A DNA stretch of 64,000 nucleotides from Streptomyces sp. MST-110588 (lineage in GTDB: Bacteria; Actinomycetota; Actinomycetes; Streptomycetales; Streptomycetaceae): assembly GCF_022695595.1 (NCBI RefSeq), contig NZ_CP074380.1, positions 310,001 to 374,000 on the forward strand. The letters run 5' to 3'. The notes beneath the pieces are model-generated. The model was not told the DNA's origin. It saw only the letters and a list, made by a program, of their open reading frames with translations, and did no database searches. The translations under genes and the position numbers were made by a program. Of the stretch, positions 26,431 through 37,235 are shown piece by piece; position 1 is the first letter of the stretch; every line of letters starts with the position of its first letter.

Positions 26431-26469
26431 ACCGCGTCCCGCCGCACGGGCCGTGCGGCGGGACGCGGT
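26431..26469. terminator. Strong hairpin between convergent operon and NRPS
   Basis: Perfect inverted repeat CCGCGTCCCGCCGCAC (26432-26447) and its complement (26453-26468), with a five-base centre GGGCC; an extra A-T pair closes the base. A 17-bp GC-rich stem between two converging genes is expected of a bidirectional terminator, although no T tract follows, as is common in Streptomyces. Confidence 0.85.
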
Positions 26470-26510
26470 GCGCCGGGGACGTTTGTCGCGCCCGGTGTCC
26501 TGTAACCCCG

Positions 26511-29500
26511 TTACCCCGGTACGTGCGACGCGGGCGTGTGCTGTGCGGCGTCCGACGCGTCGAGGTGTGCGGCCAGCGTCCGGCCGATGTGGGCCAGCGG
26601 TCCGGCCTGTGTCATGGCCTGGTGGGTGCAGGCCACGTCGTGCGCGGTGATGCGGCCGGTGACCAGCGGGCGCCACGCGCGGGCGTCCGGCGCGTGCGCC
26701 GGCTTGCCCTGCGTGGCGTGGAAGAAGAGCAGATCACCGTCGAAGACGCCCTCGACGAAGGTGGGCAGGAGTTTGACGGAGTGGGCGAAGACCTCGGTGA
26801 TCGCCGCGATCCGGTGCTCTTCGAGCCCGTGATGGTCCCGCTCGCCGCCGCCCCCGGACCCGGACCCCGTACCGGCCCCGGACCCGGACCCCGCGAGGAT
26901 CGCCGTGACCTCGGCGACGGTCAGCGTACGGTCCGGATCGAGCCGTTCGGGGCCGTGCCCGGCCGCCTCCAGCAGCAGCGCGAGCACATCGTGCTCCCGC
27001 GGCACCGCTCCCGCCGGCCCGTGGGGGTCGATGGGCCGGGAGTCCAGCATGGCCAGCAGCGCCACCTGTTCGCCCTGCTGCCGCAGCCGTACGGCCACCG
27101 CATGGGACAGCGCCCCGCCCAGTGACCACCCCAGCAGGTGGTACGGCCCGGACGGCTGGACCCCGCGGATCTGCTCGACGTAGTCGCTGATCATCTCCTC
27201 GAACGTGGTCGGCAGGTCGCCCGGGCGCGCCAGGCCGCGCGCCTGGAGCCCGTACACCGGCCGGTCCGGGCCCAGGTGCCGGAGCAGCCCCGCGTAACAC
27301 CAGCTCAGACCGCCGGCCGGGTGCAGGCAGAACAGCGGCGGCCGACTGCCCGTCGTACGCAGCGCGAGCAGCATCTCGAAGGTGTCCCGCGGCCGGCCGC
27401 CGGTGTCCAGCACGGGCGCCAGACCGGCGACCGTGGGGGCTTCGAAGAGGGTACGGATGGACAGCTCGGCGCCAAGGTCGGCGCGGATCCGGCTCAGGAG
27501 CCTGGCGGCCAGCAGGGAGTGCCCGCCCAGGGCGAAGAAGTCGTCGTCGATGCTCACCCGCCGCTCTCCGAGGACCTCCGCGAACAGCCCGCACAGGACG
27601 TCCTCGCGCCGGTTGCGGGCCGGCCGGCCGCCGGGGCCGGACGCGCCTCGGGGACCGGCAGGGCGGCGCGGTCCAGCTTGCCGTTGTGGGTCAGCGGCAG
27701 CGCGTCGAGCACGACGAACGCGGCGGGCACCATGTAGTCGGGCAGTTGGGCGGCGGCCCAGGCCCGTAGTCCGGCGGGCTCCAGAGGTCCACCGGCGGCC
27801 GGTGCGCCGCGCTGGGCGGGGACGACGTACGCCACCAGGCGCCGGTCCCCGGGCGCGTCCTCCCGTACGTCCACGGCCGCGCGGGCGACCCCGGAGTGCC
27901 GGGCGAGCGCCGTCTCGATCTCGCCCGGTTCGATCCGGAAGCCCCGCAGCTTGATCTGCTCGTCGGTGCGGCCGAGGTACTCCAGGACGCCCTGTCCGGT
28001 CCGGCGTGCCCGGTCGCCGGTGCGGTACATCCGGCTGCCCGGCGGGCCGAAGGGGTCGGCCAGGAACCGCTCGGCGGTCGTGCCGGGCCGGTTGAGGTAG
28101 CCGCGGGCGATCTGGCCGCCCGCCAGGTACAGCTCGCCGGGCACGGTGTCCGGCACCGGCTGCAGTGCGGCGTCCAGCACGTACGCCCGGACGTTGCGGC
28201 CGGGGCGGCCGATGACCGGACGGTCCTCGTCGTGGTCGGCGAGACGGCAGTACACGGCGTCGACCGTGCATTCGGTGGGGCCATAGTAGTTGTACGCGCT
28301 GACGCCGGGCAGCTCGCGCAGCGTCCGCCACAGTGCGGCGTCGACGGCCTCGCCGCCCACCATGAGGAGCCGCGGCCGGTGCTCGGGCCGGTCGAACAGC
28401 CCGGCGCCGATGAGCTGGTGGAGGTAGGAGGGGGTCACGTCCAGGAAGTCCACGCGCCGGCGCACGATGTGGTCGACGAGGGCGGGCGGGTCGAGCCGTA
28501 CGGAGTCCTCGATCAGGTGGAGTTCATGGCCGGCCGCCAGGAAGAGCGGCCCCTCCCAGGCGGTGTCGAAGGAGAACGCGGCGGTCAGCCCGGCGCGCAG
28601 CCGGCCCGCCCCGGCACCGTCGGCATCGTCGGCCGCCCCGGCACCCTCGGCCGCCCCCGGGCTCTGGCGGCCGATCAGCTCGTCCCGGTGGTCGAAGAAG
28701 AGGTTGGTGAGGTGACGGTGCTCCACCACGACTCCCTTGGGCCGGCCCGTGGAACCCGAGGTGTAACTGACGTACGCCGGATGGGCCGGCCGCAGCGCAG
28801 CCGTGCGGTCCGCGTCGGTGGGGTCGGTGTCCGGCCGGCCCCCGAGATCGCGGACGGTCGCCGCGTCGTCCAGGGCCAGGACGGGGCTCCCGGGCGGCAG
28901 GGCCGGCGCGGTGGCGCGGGTGGTGACCACGCAGACCGGGCGGGTGTCGCCGAGCAGGAACCGGACGCGCCGCTCCGGATGGCTGAGGTCCACGGGCACG
29001 GACGCCGCACCGGACTTCAGGACCGCCAGCAGCGCGACCAGGTGGTCGGCCGAGCGGGGCAGCGCGAGCGCCACCACGGTCTCCGGCCCGGCGCCGCGCG
29101 CGATCAGCAGCCGCGCCAGCCGGTTGGCGCGGGCGTTCAGCTCGGCGTACGACAGTTGCACGGACCCGCAGACCAGGGCAGTCGCCGTGGGCGTACGGCG
29201 GGCCTGCTCCTGGAAGATCTCGTGCAGCGGCGTAGCGGGTACGGCCCGGTCCGTGGCGTTGCGGTCCGCCACCACCGAGCGGCGCTCCGCGTCCGGCAGC
29301 AGGCCGATCCGGCCGATGGGGCACTGCGGGTCGATGCCGGAGAGGGTCTCCAGCAGGGCCAGGAAGCGCCGGTGGTGGGCGGCGGTCGTGGCGGCGTCGT
29401 AGCGGGCCGGGTCGGCGTTGAAGTCGATGCGCAGCGATCCGTCACCGATCCGGTCGTAGACGTTGACCCCGAGGCCGGTGACCGGTCCGTTGGACAGGTT

Positions 29501-30619
29501 GTGCAGCGTGGCCGGGCACCTGCCGAAGGACACCTGCGGGTCGTAACCCATGATGTTGATGCCCCAGTCCTCCAGATGCCCGCCGGGCTGCACGATCCCC
29601 AGCTCCTGGACGAGGTACGGCGAGGGGTAGCGCTGGTGCCGGAGCAGGCCCCGGGCCTGGCCGGCGGTGTGGCGCACCAGGTCCTCCACGCTCGTCTGCG
29701 GCCCCGTGCGCACCCGCAGCGGCAGGACGTTGGCCAGCATGGAGGGAACGGTGCGGGCGACGGCTCCGGCGCGGCCGGTCACCGTCAGATCCAGCGTCAC
29801 ATCGGCGTTGCCGCTCATACGGTGCACATAGAGGGCCAGGGCCGCCATGGCCGCCGACGGCAGGCTCGACCTGGCCCGCCGGGCCAGGGCGCGCAGCCCG
29901 TCGGCGGTCTCGGCGGACACGTACCCGGTCTCGCGCAGGAAGGTGTGGGACATCGCCGTCATCCGGCCCGCCAGACCGGCCGCGGCGGGGTGGCCGGCCA
30001 GTTCCGCCGCCCAGTACGCGCGGTCACCGGCGAACCGTTCGGACGCCTGGTAGCCGGCCTCGTCGGCCAGCAGCTCCGCCAGCGACCCGAACGGGCTGGG
30101 CGGGACGTCCTGGCCGGCTTCCAGGGCGGTGTAGATCTCGGCGATCCGCTGGATGAACAGCGAGCAGCCGTAACCGTCCAGGATGATGTGGTGGAGGCTG
30201 AGGTAGAGGACGAGCCGGTCGGCGGCGAGCCGCAGCACCGCGAAGACGAACAGCGGCGACCGCCCGATGTGCAGCGGCCGGCCCAGGTCCGTCCGCATCC
30301 ATTCCTGCGCCGCCTCCCAGGGGTCCGCGGCGTCCCGCAGGTCCACCACCTGGAGCGGCCAGTCCAGGGACCGGTCGGCCCGCTGCCACACACCGCCCTC
30401 CTCGTCGGCCTCGAAACGGACCCGTACCGTCTCGGTGTCCTCCACCGCGCGGCGCAGCGCGGCGCACAGCAGGTCCAGGTCGACCGGGCCCTGGATGTCC
30501 ACGCACTCGGCGGCGCGGTAGAGCGGGTTGTCGGCGTCCAGCGCCTGGGTGAACCACATGCCCGTCTGCGCGGCGGTCAGCGGCAGACGGTGCCCGTGGT
30601 CGCCGGACGTGCTGTTCAT
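26511..30619 (-). CDS. Single-module NRPS, C-A-T-TE (one frameshift)
   Basis: A 1369-aa synthetase after restoring one base near 27630. C domain residues ~10-440 with HHIILDG at ~143; the layout and N-terminal [13 protein letters not shown] resemble EntF-type C domains. The A domain (~460-950) has [52 protein letters not shown] and [11 protein letters not shown] domain Ser is in [17 protein letters not shown] (~1033). Type I thioesterase has GWSLGGA (~1166), Asp in AMLDSRP and a late His in CTHQAM. A Gly/Ser repeat tract (bases 26842-26896) sits in the TE. By hand alignment the pocket residues are about D-T-W-D-M-G-Y-V-D-K; Asp at the fourth place might favour a basic amino acid, low confidence. 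No MbtH gene is seen. It would accept an upstream acyl or peptidyl unit and release the product. Confidence 0.92.
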
Positions 30620-30946
30620 CGTTGCCCTCTTCGGGGGAAGGTGCTGGTGCTCACCGGCGGCCGGGCCGCTGCGCCCAGCGCGCTCCTCGCCGCGCCGCGC
30701 CGCGTACCCTGCCGTCCCTGCCGCACTCGACTCACTCGCCATACAGGGCCAACGAGCGTTCCACGACGGGTGTATCGGCCGACCGGCAAAACTCTTCGCG
30801 CCGGTCTCCAATACCCGGCCCATTCCGGCATCTCGCCGGTGCGGGAGCCGCACGGGCCGAACTGATGTTTCACGGGAAACGGAAAGGCGCGAGAAGGCGG
30901 GCCTGTCGGAGAAGGCAGGCCGGCCGGAGAAGGAAGGCCGGCCGGA
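30620..30946. other. 327-bp gap: NRPS promoter side and three 18-bp repeats after asparaginase
   Basis: No gene supported. Three 18-bp tandem units lie at 30891-30908, 30909-30926 and 30927-30944 (second unit GAGAAGGCAGGCCGGCCG), ending two bases before the asparaginase stop codon complement. The GGCCGGCC blocks can pair and may act in termination. The NRPS-proximal part must contain its promoter; no confident -35/-10 was recognised. Confidence 0.6.
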
Positions 30947-31936
30947 TCAGCCGAGCCGGGCGAAGGCCGCGGCGATGTCCTCGCGCCCGGCCCCGTTCGC
31001 CAGCAGCGTCCGCAGCAGCACCTTGGCCTTGTACGGGTCGAGCAGCCCGCCGTTGATCAGCCCGCGCCGTTGCAGGTCGGTCTCGGAGCCCGCCGCGCCG
31101 TACGTGTTCCGCAGCACCGAGCCGCTGCCCGACCGCGACGTCAGCACGACGGGCATGCGTGCGGCCAGGTCACCGAGTGCCGGTACGAGCGTCGCGGGCA
31201 CGTGACCGACGCCGAACCCGGCGAGGATCAGGCCGTCATGGTGTTCCGCGACCCCGTCGAGCAGCAGCCCGTCGTCGTCGAACGTCACGGTGTACAGCGC
31301 GACGCGGGCCGCGGACGGCTCGGCCGGGACGGGCAGCGGCTCCCGGCGCGGCGGGCTCGTCAGGAGGCGGACCCGGCCTTCGACGACATGGCCGAGCGGC
31401 CCGGCGTTCGGGGAGGCGATCGTCGCCGTACTGGTGCTGTGGGTCTTGCGTGCCCAGCGTGCGGCGTGGATCTCGTCGTTGAAGACGATCAGCGCACCGA
31501 GGTCCCGGGCGGCGGGGGAGGCGGCGACGCGGACGGCGGCGAGCAGGTTCGCCGGGCCGTCCGGACCGGCCAGCGTCGGGTTGCGCATCGCCCCGGTGAG
31601 CACGAACGGCTCCGCGTGCGGCCATACGAGGTCGACGAGGAACGCCGTCTCCTCCAGCGTGTCGGTCCCCTGGGTGACGACCACGCCGCGCGCTCCGGCG
31701 GCCACCGCCCGCGAGGCGTCCGCGACGAGATCGAGAACCTGACGGTAGGTCAGGTGGGCACTGGGTACGGCGTGGGTGTCCCGTACATCCAGCGGCGCCC
31801 CGGCATCGGCGAGCCCGGGGACGGCCGCGGTGAGTTCGGCACCGGTCAGCCGGGCCACCCCGTCACCGGCCCGCCGGTCCGGGGCGCGCCCGGCCATCGC
31901 GATGGTGCCTCCCAGAGTGAACAGTGCAACGCTCAC
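30947..31936 (-). CDS. L-asparaginase
   Basis: A 329-aa asparaginase. The two threonine active-site signatures are present: FTLGGTIAMAG at the N-terminus and VVTQGTDTLEETAFLVDL around residue 85, with the later catalytic lysine region ARWARKTHSTSTATIASPN. It hydrolyses asparagine to aspartate and ammonia. No signal peptide is visible, suggesting a cytoplasmic (type I-like) enzyme. GTG start 31936 is chosen because GAGGGGAAGG lies upstream and the catalytic strand follows at once; longer versions add unrelated sequence. It lies downstream of the DUF6300 gene on the same strand, separated by 130 bp. Confidence 0.9.
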   Translation of the reverse strand: MSVALFTLGGTIAMAGRAPDRRAGDGVARLTGAELTAAVPGLADAGAPLDVRDTHAVPSAHLTYRQVLDLVADASRAVAAGARGVVVTQGTDTLEETAFLVDLVWPHAEPFVLTGAMRNPTLAGPDGPANLLAAVRVAASPAARDLGALIVFNDEIHAARWARKTHSTSTATIASPNAGPLGHVVEGRVRLLTSPPRREPLPVPAEPSAARVALYTVTFDDDGLLLDGVAEHHDGLILAGFGVGHVPATLVPALGDLAARMPVVLTSRSGSGSVLRNTYGAAGSETDLQRRGLINGGLLDPYKAKVLLRTLLANGAGREDIAAAFARLG

Positions 31937-32066
31937 GTGGTGCCTTCCCCTCGTTCCTGTGACCGGATGCCGACACATCGGCGCCCACACCGTACTGAGG
32001 TACGAAAGGCGAACGATCACCGGTCTCCCGCCCGCGTAGGGGGCGCGGACAGGCACCAGGGGCGCT

Positions 32067-32426
32067 TCAGAGGTCTCCGGCTCTCCACCGGGCTTCTTCG
32101 GCGTCCAGGGCGGCCGGGTCGGGCCCGCGGTGCCCGATACCGTCCAGCCATTCGTGGGCGAGCGCGTCCAGGGCCGTACGGTGTTCGGCATCGCGGTGAC
32201 CGATCCGCCGAAGGAGCGTGAGCAGTTTCGTCGTGGCCGGATCGTTCGCTTCGCAGACGGGACAGAGGACGGTCTCTTTGAAGCCGGTGACGTCCGCTCC
32301 GTTCCGGTTGCGCCAGGAATGCGGGTAGCGAACGGTCAGGGCGTCCGGGCACCCGCAGCGTGCGCACGGCGGCAGTGCGGCGGCCCGTACGTCGACAGGG
32401 CGTACATGGCCGCTCGGCGATGTCAT
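32067..32426 (-). CDS. DUF6300 family zinc-ribbon-like protein
   Basis: A 119-aa Streptomyces-type protein. CARCGCPDALTVRYPHSWRNRNG and the later TVLCPVCEAND provide two CxxC pairs for a zinc ribbon, followed by a helical C-terminus ending DAEEARWRAGDL, the layout of DUF6300. The function is not known. Its ATG (32426-32424) overlaps the repaired dnaE stop (32425-32423) as ATGA, so it is translationally coupled to the polymerase gene. This supports both the repaired dnaE end and a functional or at least regulatory link. Confidence 0.82.
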   Translation of the reverse strand: MTSPSGHVRPVDVRAAALPPCARCGCPDALTVRYPHSWRNRNGADVTGFKETVLCPVCEANDPATTKLLTLLRRIGHRDAEHRTALDALAHEWLDGIGHRGPDPAALDAEEARWRAGDL

Positions 32427-35400
32427 ATGAGGCCCGCCCAGGCATCCGTACCGTATGTGCTTTTGATGTCGGAGGCGATGGTGGAGGCGTTCACAGTGGA
32501 TCGCAGCGCGTAGACGGTGGTCCTCCGGGCGGCGCGCACGCTGAGGTGGACCGGGGTGTCACCGGGTGGGCGCTGAGGATCCGCTGGAGTTCGGCGATGG
32601 ACCGTCGGGTGATGCGATGGGCGGGGAGGGCGAGACGCAGGGGAGGTCTGCCACCGTGTTCGGCCGCGGACACGTCCAGGGACCGCAGTTCACGGCCGTG
32701 GAGGTGCACGGTGCCGTCACGGTCCTCGATACGGCCCTTGACGGTGACGGCGGCGTCCTGGACCAACGCGTGCCGGACCAGCGCGTGGACGGCGGGGAAG
32801 AAGAGGACTTCCAGGCTCGCGTCGCGGTCGGCGAGGGTGATGACGCCCCAGGGGCTGCCCTTCTTGGTCACCTTGTGCTGGAGGTCGGCGATCAGCCCGC
32901 TCAGCCGTACGTCACCGCTGGTGCGGCCGGAGGTGAGGAGATCGGTGATGGAGCAGTCCCGGGCGGCGGCGAGGATGCGCTCCGCGCCGTCCAGCGGGTG
33001 GGCGGAGACGTAGAGGCCCAGCATCTCGCGCTCGGTGGACAGCAGTTGCCGGCGGGGCCATTCGGTGTCGTCCAGGGGGTGTCCAGGCCGAAGGCAGGTG
33101 GGGCGCCGTCCGCGGTGGCGAGGCCGGTGAAGAGGTCGTGCTGGCCGAAACCGGCGGCCTTCTTCACCGGGGTGATCATGTCGATGGCGGCCTCGTGGGC
33201 GGCGGCCAGGCCCTTGCGGGTGTGGCCCAGGGAGTCGAAGGCGCCCGCCTTGACCAGGGAGTCGACGGCCCGTTTGTTCAGGGCGGGCAGCCCGGCCTTG
33301 TGCAGGAAGTCGGCGAAGGAGGTGAACGGCCCCTTGCGGCGGCGGGCGTCGATGACGGCCTCGATGACACTGTCGCCGACGTTGCGTACGGAGCGCAGTC
33401 CGAACCGTACGTCGTCGCCGACGGCGGTGAACTCGGCGGCCGACTCGTTGATGTCGGGTGGCAGCACGCGGACTTTGTTGCGGCGGGCGTCGGCCAGGTA
33501 GAGGGCGGCCTTGTCCTTGTCGTCGCCGACCGAGGTGAGCAGGGCGGCCATGAATTCGGCCGGGTGGTTCGCCTTGAGGTAGGCGGTCCAGTACGAGACG
33601 AGGCCGTAACCGGCGGTGTGCGACTTGTTGAACGCGTACCCGGAGAACGGCAGCATCACGTCCCACAGGGCTTTGACCGCTTCGTCGGAGTAGCCGTTGG
33701 CCCGCATACCGGCGTGGAACTTCTCCCACTCGGCGGCCAGCACCTCCGGCTTCTTCTTGCCCATCGCGCGGCGCAGCATGTCGGCGCCGCCCAGGGTGTA
33801 GCCGGCCAGTTCGCGGGCGATGGCCATGATCTGCTCCTGGTAGACGAGCAGATGGTGGGTGGGGCCGAGGATCGGTTCCAGGGCCTGTTCGAGCTCCGGG
33901 TGGATCGGGGTGGGGTCCTGTTTGCCGTTCTGGCGCAGGGCGTAGTTGGTGTGGGCGTTGGCGGCCATCGGGCCGGGCCGGTAAAGGGCGTTGGCCGCGG
34001 CGATGTCCTCGAACCGGGTGGGTTCCATCAGTTTGAGCAGGGCGCGCATGCCGGCACTGTCGAGCTGGAAGACACCGAGCGTGTTGCCCTCGGCCAGCAG
34101 CCGGTAGGTCCTGGCGTCATCGAGCGGGATGACGAGGGGTGCCGTGTCATCCATGGCGCCCGTGCCATGCGTAGCGTCCGTGGTGGGTGCCACGGTGGCC
34201 AGGCGGATGCCGCGGTTGACGCGGATGTTCTCCAAGGCGTGGTCGATGACGCCCAGGTTGCGCAGCCCGAGGAAGTCCATCTTGACCAGCCCCATCGCCT
34301 CGCACGACGGGTAGTCGAATCCGGTGATCTTCGCCCCGTCGGCGGCCCGCATGTGCAGGGGGATGCGGTCGGTGAGCTTCGTCTTGGAAAGGATCACCGC
34401 GGCGGCGTGCACTCCGGTACCGCGGGTGAGGCCCTCCACCCGCGGGCGGTGTCGATCACCCGCTGCACGTCCGGTTCGCTCTGGTACATCTGCCGGATCT
34501 CGCCGGCCTCCGCGTACCGGGGGTGGGACGGGTCGAAGATCGCGGCCAGCGGGGCGGGCCTGCCGTTCTGGTCGGGCGGCAGCGCCTTGGTGATCCGCTC
34601 GCCGTGCGCGTACGGGTAGCCCAGGATGCGCGAGGAGTCCTTGATCGCGTTCTTGGCCTTGATCTTGCCGAAGGTGTTCACCAGGGCCGTGTATTCCTCC
34701 CCGTACTTGTCGATGACGTAGTGGACCATGTGTTCGCGCCGGCGGTCGTCGAAGTCGAGGTCGATGTCCGGCGGGTTGATGCGTTCGGGGTTGAGGAACC
34801 GTTCGAAGAGCAGGCCGTGTTCCAGCGGGCACAGTTCGGTGATGCGGGTGGCGTAGGCGACGATGGACCCGGTGGCCGAGCCGCGCCCGGGACCGAGGGG
34901 GATCCCATGGGCGCGGGCGAAGCGGCAGATGTCGGCGACGACCAGGAAATAGGAGGAGAAGCCCATCGGGCCGATGACCGCCATCTCGGTCTCGAAGCGG
35001 TCCAGGACGTGCTGAGGGACCGGCTCGCCGTAGCGGGCCGCCAGGCCCTTGATGACCTCCTTGCGCAGCCAGGACTCCTGGGTCTCGCCGTCGGGCACGT
35101 CCGGGTACCGCGGCATCTCGTCGGCATGGTCGAAGACTTCGTCGTAGGACTCGACCCGCTCGGCGATCAGCAGGGTGTTGTCGCACGCCTGCGGGATGTC
35201 GGCGAAGAGGCGGCGCATCTGCGCGGGCGTCTTGAGGTGGTAGCCGGAGCCGTTGAAGCGGAAGCGGCCCGGGGCGTCCTTGTTCTTGCCGACGCCGATG
35301 CACAGCAGGTTGTCGTGCGCGTCGGCGTGTTCTTCCAGGACGTAGTGCGCGTCGTTGGTGGCCAGCAGCGGAATGTCCAGTTCGCGGGCCAGCCGCAGCA

Positions 35401-36043
35401 GCCCGTCGCGGACGTCCCGTTCGATGGCCAGACCGTGGTCCATCAGCTCCAGGAAATAGTTCTCCCGGCCGAAAATGTCCTGGTAGGCCGCGGCGGCGGC
35501 CTTGGCCTGGGCGTACTGGTCCAGCCGCAGCCGGGTCTGGATCTCCCCGGAGGGGCAGCCGGTGGTGGCGATGATGCCGTCCGGCCGCTCGGCGATCAGC
35601 TCGCGGTCCATCCGTGGCTTGCCTGCCGGGAACTGCCCCTGGTAGCTGGCCTGCGTGCTGAGCCAGAACAGGTTCCGCAGGCCCTGCGCGGTCCGCGCCC
35701 ACATGGTCTGGTGCGTGAAACGGCCGCCGCCGGAGACGTCCTTGGAGCCCTCCCCGTCATCGCCCACGGCGCGGCGCCCGCCCGGCCCCCAGAACTCCCG
35801 CTTCCGGGCGAACCGGGACGAGGGCGCCACGTACGCCTCGATCCCGATGACCGGCTTGACGCCCTGGAAGTCCTTGGCGACCTGGGCGAACTCGTAGGCT
35901 CCGAACATGTTCCCGTGGTCGCTCATGGCGATCGCGGGCATCTGCTGCCGCGCCACCTCATGGAACATCGGCCTCAGTTTCTGGGCGCCGTCCAGCATCG
36001 AGTACTCGGTGTGGTTGTGCAGGTGGACGAAGGAATCGGGCAC
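32423..36043 (-). CDS. dnaE: DNA polymerase III alpha subunit paralogue (DnaE-type) (three frameshifts)
   Basis: A 1207-aa C-family polymerase after restoring three bases. The PHP domain starts at residue 4 ([38 protein letters not shown]). The palm has [15 protein letters not shown], the metal-binding pair in [14 protein letters not shown], and the third acid in [12 protein letters not shown]. Later come the [10 protein letters not shown] and [19 protein letters not shown] fingers and a C-terminal OB fold. Missing bases: one in 34439-34441, one in 33075-33079, one near 32562 (coordinates of the plus-strand runs). The sequence differs from the housekeeping streptomycete DnaE1 as I remember it (for instance near the N-terminus and in loops), so I take it as an accessory paralogue. 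GTG start 36043 has GGAGGTGA upstream. Confidence 0.85.
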
Positions 36044-36269
36044 GCGCGTGTCACCTCCGATGACAGATGAACAGGCCCCATCCGGCCGACGGCACGGCGA
36101 TGGCGGCCTCACCGGGAACCGGCCGGCCAGCCCGGTGCGTACCCACGTGCCGCCCGGCATGGACAACCGTCCGTTGACCCGGAGCATCTAACCGAAGGGC
36201 GGGTTCCGAGATCAAACAACCGAAACGCCGACGAGCTACAACCATTGATTGTGTCAGTAGGCTGTCGCC
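36044..36269. promoter_or_regulatory. Divergent promoter region of dnaE paralogue and LysR gene
   Basis: The 226-bp gap contains a short inverted repeat ACAA-N7-TTGT at 36238-36252, with ATTGATTGT near the LysR start, in the position of a LysR autoregulatory site. It is locally AT-rich compared with the surroundings, as expected of a promoter. Confidence 0.35.
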
Positions 36270-37235
36270 GTGGATCTCAACGCTGTACGTACCTTCGTCG
36301 CGGTCGCGGACGCCGGCCAGTTCCAGAAGGCCGCCGCCGACCTCTCACTCACCCAGCAGGCCGTCTCCAAACGCATCGCCACGCTCGAACAGGACCTCGG
36401 CGTACGCCTCTTCGACCGCACCGCGCGCGGAGTCGGGCTCACCATCGACGGCCAGGCATTCCTGCCCCACGCCCGTACCCTCCTGCGGGCCGAGGAACGC
36501 GCAGCCGCGTCCGTACGCCCGGAAAGCCGCGCCCTGCGCGTGGACGTGATCGGCCGACGGGTCTCCCCGGCCGGGCTGCTGCGGGCCTTCCACGACGCGC
36601 ACCCCGAGATCCTGCTCGACGTCATGACCCTCTTCGACGCCGACCAGGCCGTCACCGCGCTCCAGACGGGCACCGTCGACGCCACCTTCCGCGCCGTGAC
36701 CATGCCCGGCAGCCGGCTCCCCGAAGGCATCGCCAGCATGCCGGTCTTCGACGAACCCCTCCAGTTGTGCGTCGGCCCCGCCCACCCCTTCGCGGAAGCC
36801 GACGCGATCACCCCGAGCCGGCTCACCGGACAGCGCGTCTGGATGCCCGGCAACCTTCCCGGAACCGAATGGGGCGCCTACTACGACGCCTTCGCCGACG
36901 CCTTCGACGTCACCATCGACACGATCGGCCCCGACTTCGGCGTCGAGGCCCTCCTGGACGCCATCGCCGGCTCCGACTCACTGGTCACCTTCTTCGGCGA
37001 ACGGACACCGCTCGTCTGGCCCGTCAGCCATGACCTGCGACGGATTCCCCTGCGCGACCCCACCCCGGTCTATCCGCACTCCCTGCTCTGGCGTACGGAC
37101 AACCCGCACCCCGCGCTCACCGCCCTGCGCGACTATCTGGCCGCCGTAGAGCCCCGCCGCCCCGACACGGACACGTGGGTACCGGCATGGGCCGAACGCC
37201 CCCGCCGCGGTGCTAGGACCGGGAACGATCACTGA
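36270..37235 (+). CDS. LysR-family transcriptional regulator
   Basis: A 321-aa LysR regulator. Residues 1-60 are the winged helix (LNAVRTFVAVADAGQFQKAAADLSLTQQAVSKRIATLEQDLGVRLFDR), complete and typical. The effector domain follows from ~residue 85 (LRVDVIGRRVSPAGLLRAFHDAHPEI, AVTALQTGTVDATFRAV, LCVGPAHPFAEADAI). GTG start 36270. Divergent from the dnaE paralogue and convergent with the transporter gene, so its target is not obvious; the overlapping divergent promoter is the first candidate. Confidence 0.92.
   Translation: MDLNAVRTFVAVADAGQFQKAAADLSLTQQAVSKRIATLEQDLGVRLFDRTARGVGLTIDGQAFLPHARTLLRAEERAAASVRPESRALRVDVIGRRVSPAGLLRAFHDAHPEILLDVMTLFDADQAVTALQTGTVDATFRAVTMPGSRLPEGIASMPVFDEPLQLCVGPAHPFAEADAITPSRLTGQRVWMPGNLPGTEWGAYYDAFADAFDVTIDTIGPDFGVEALLDAIAGSDSLVTFFGERTPLVWPVSHDLRRIPLRDPTPVYPHSLLWRTDNPHPALTALRDYLAAVEPRRPDTDTWVPAWAERPRRGARTGNDH

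Noticed and set aside
32423..36043. DnaE paralogue as a decayed pseudogene
   Set aside because: All conserved motifs survive, and the three breaks are single missing bases at G/C runs or short G/C doublets or triplets of the same kind as in intact housekeeping genes; repair also recreates an ATGA overlap with the next gene.
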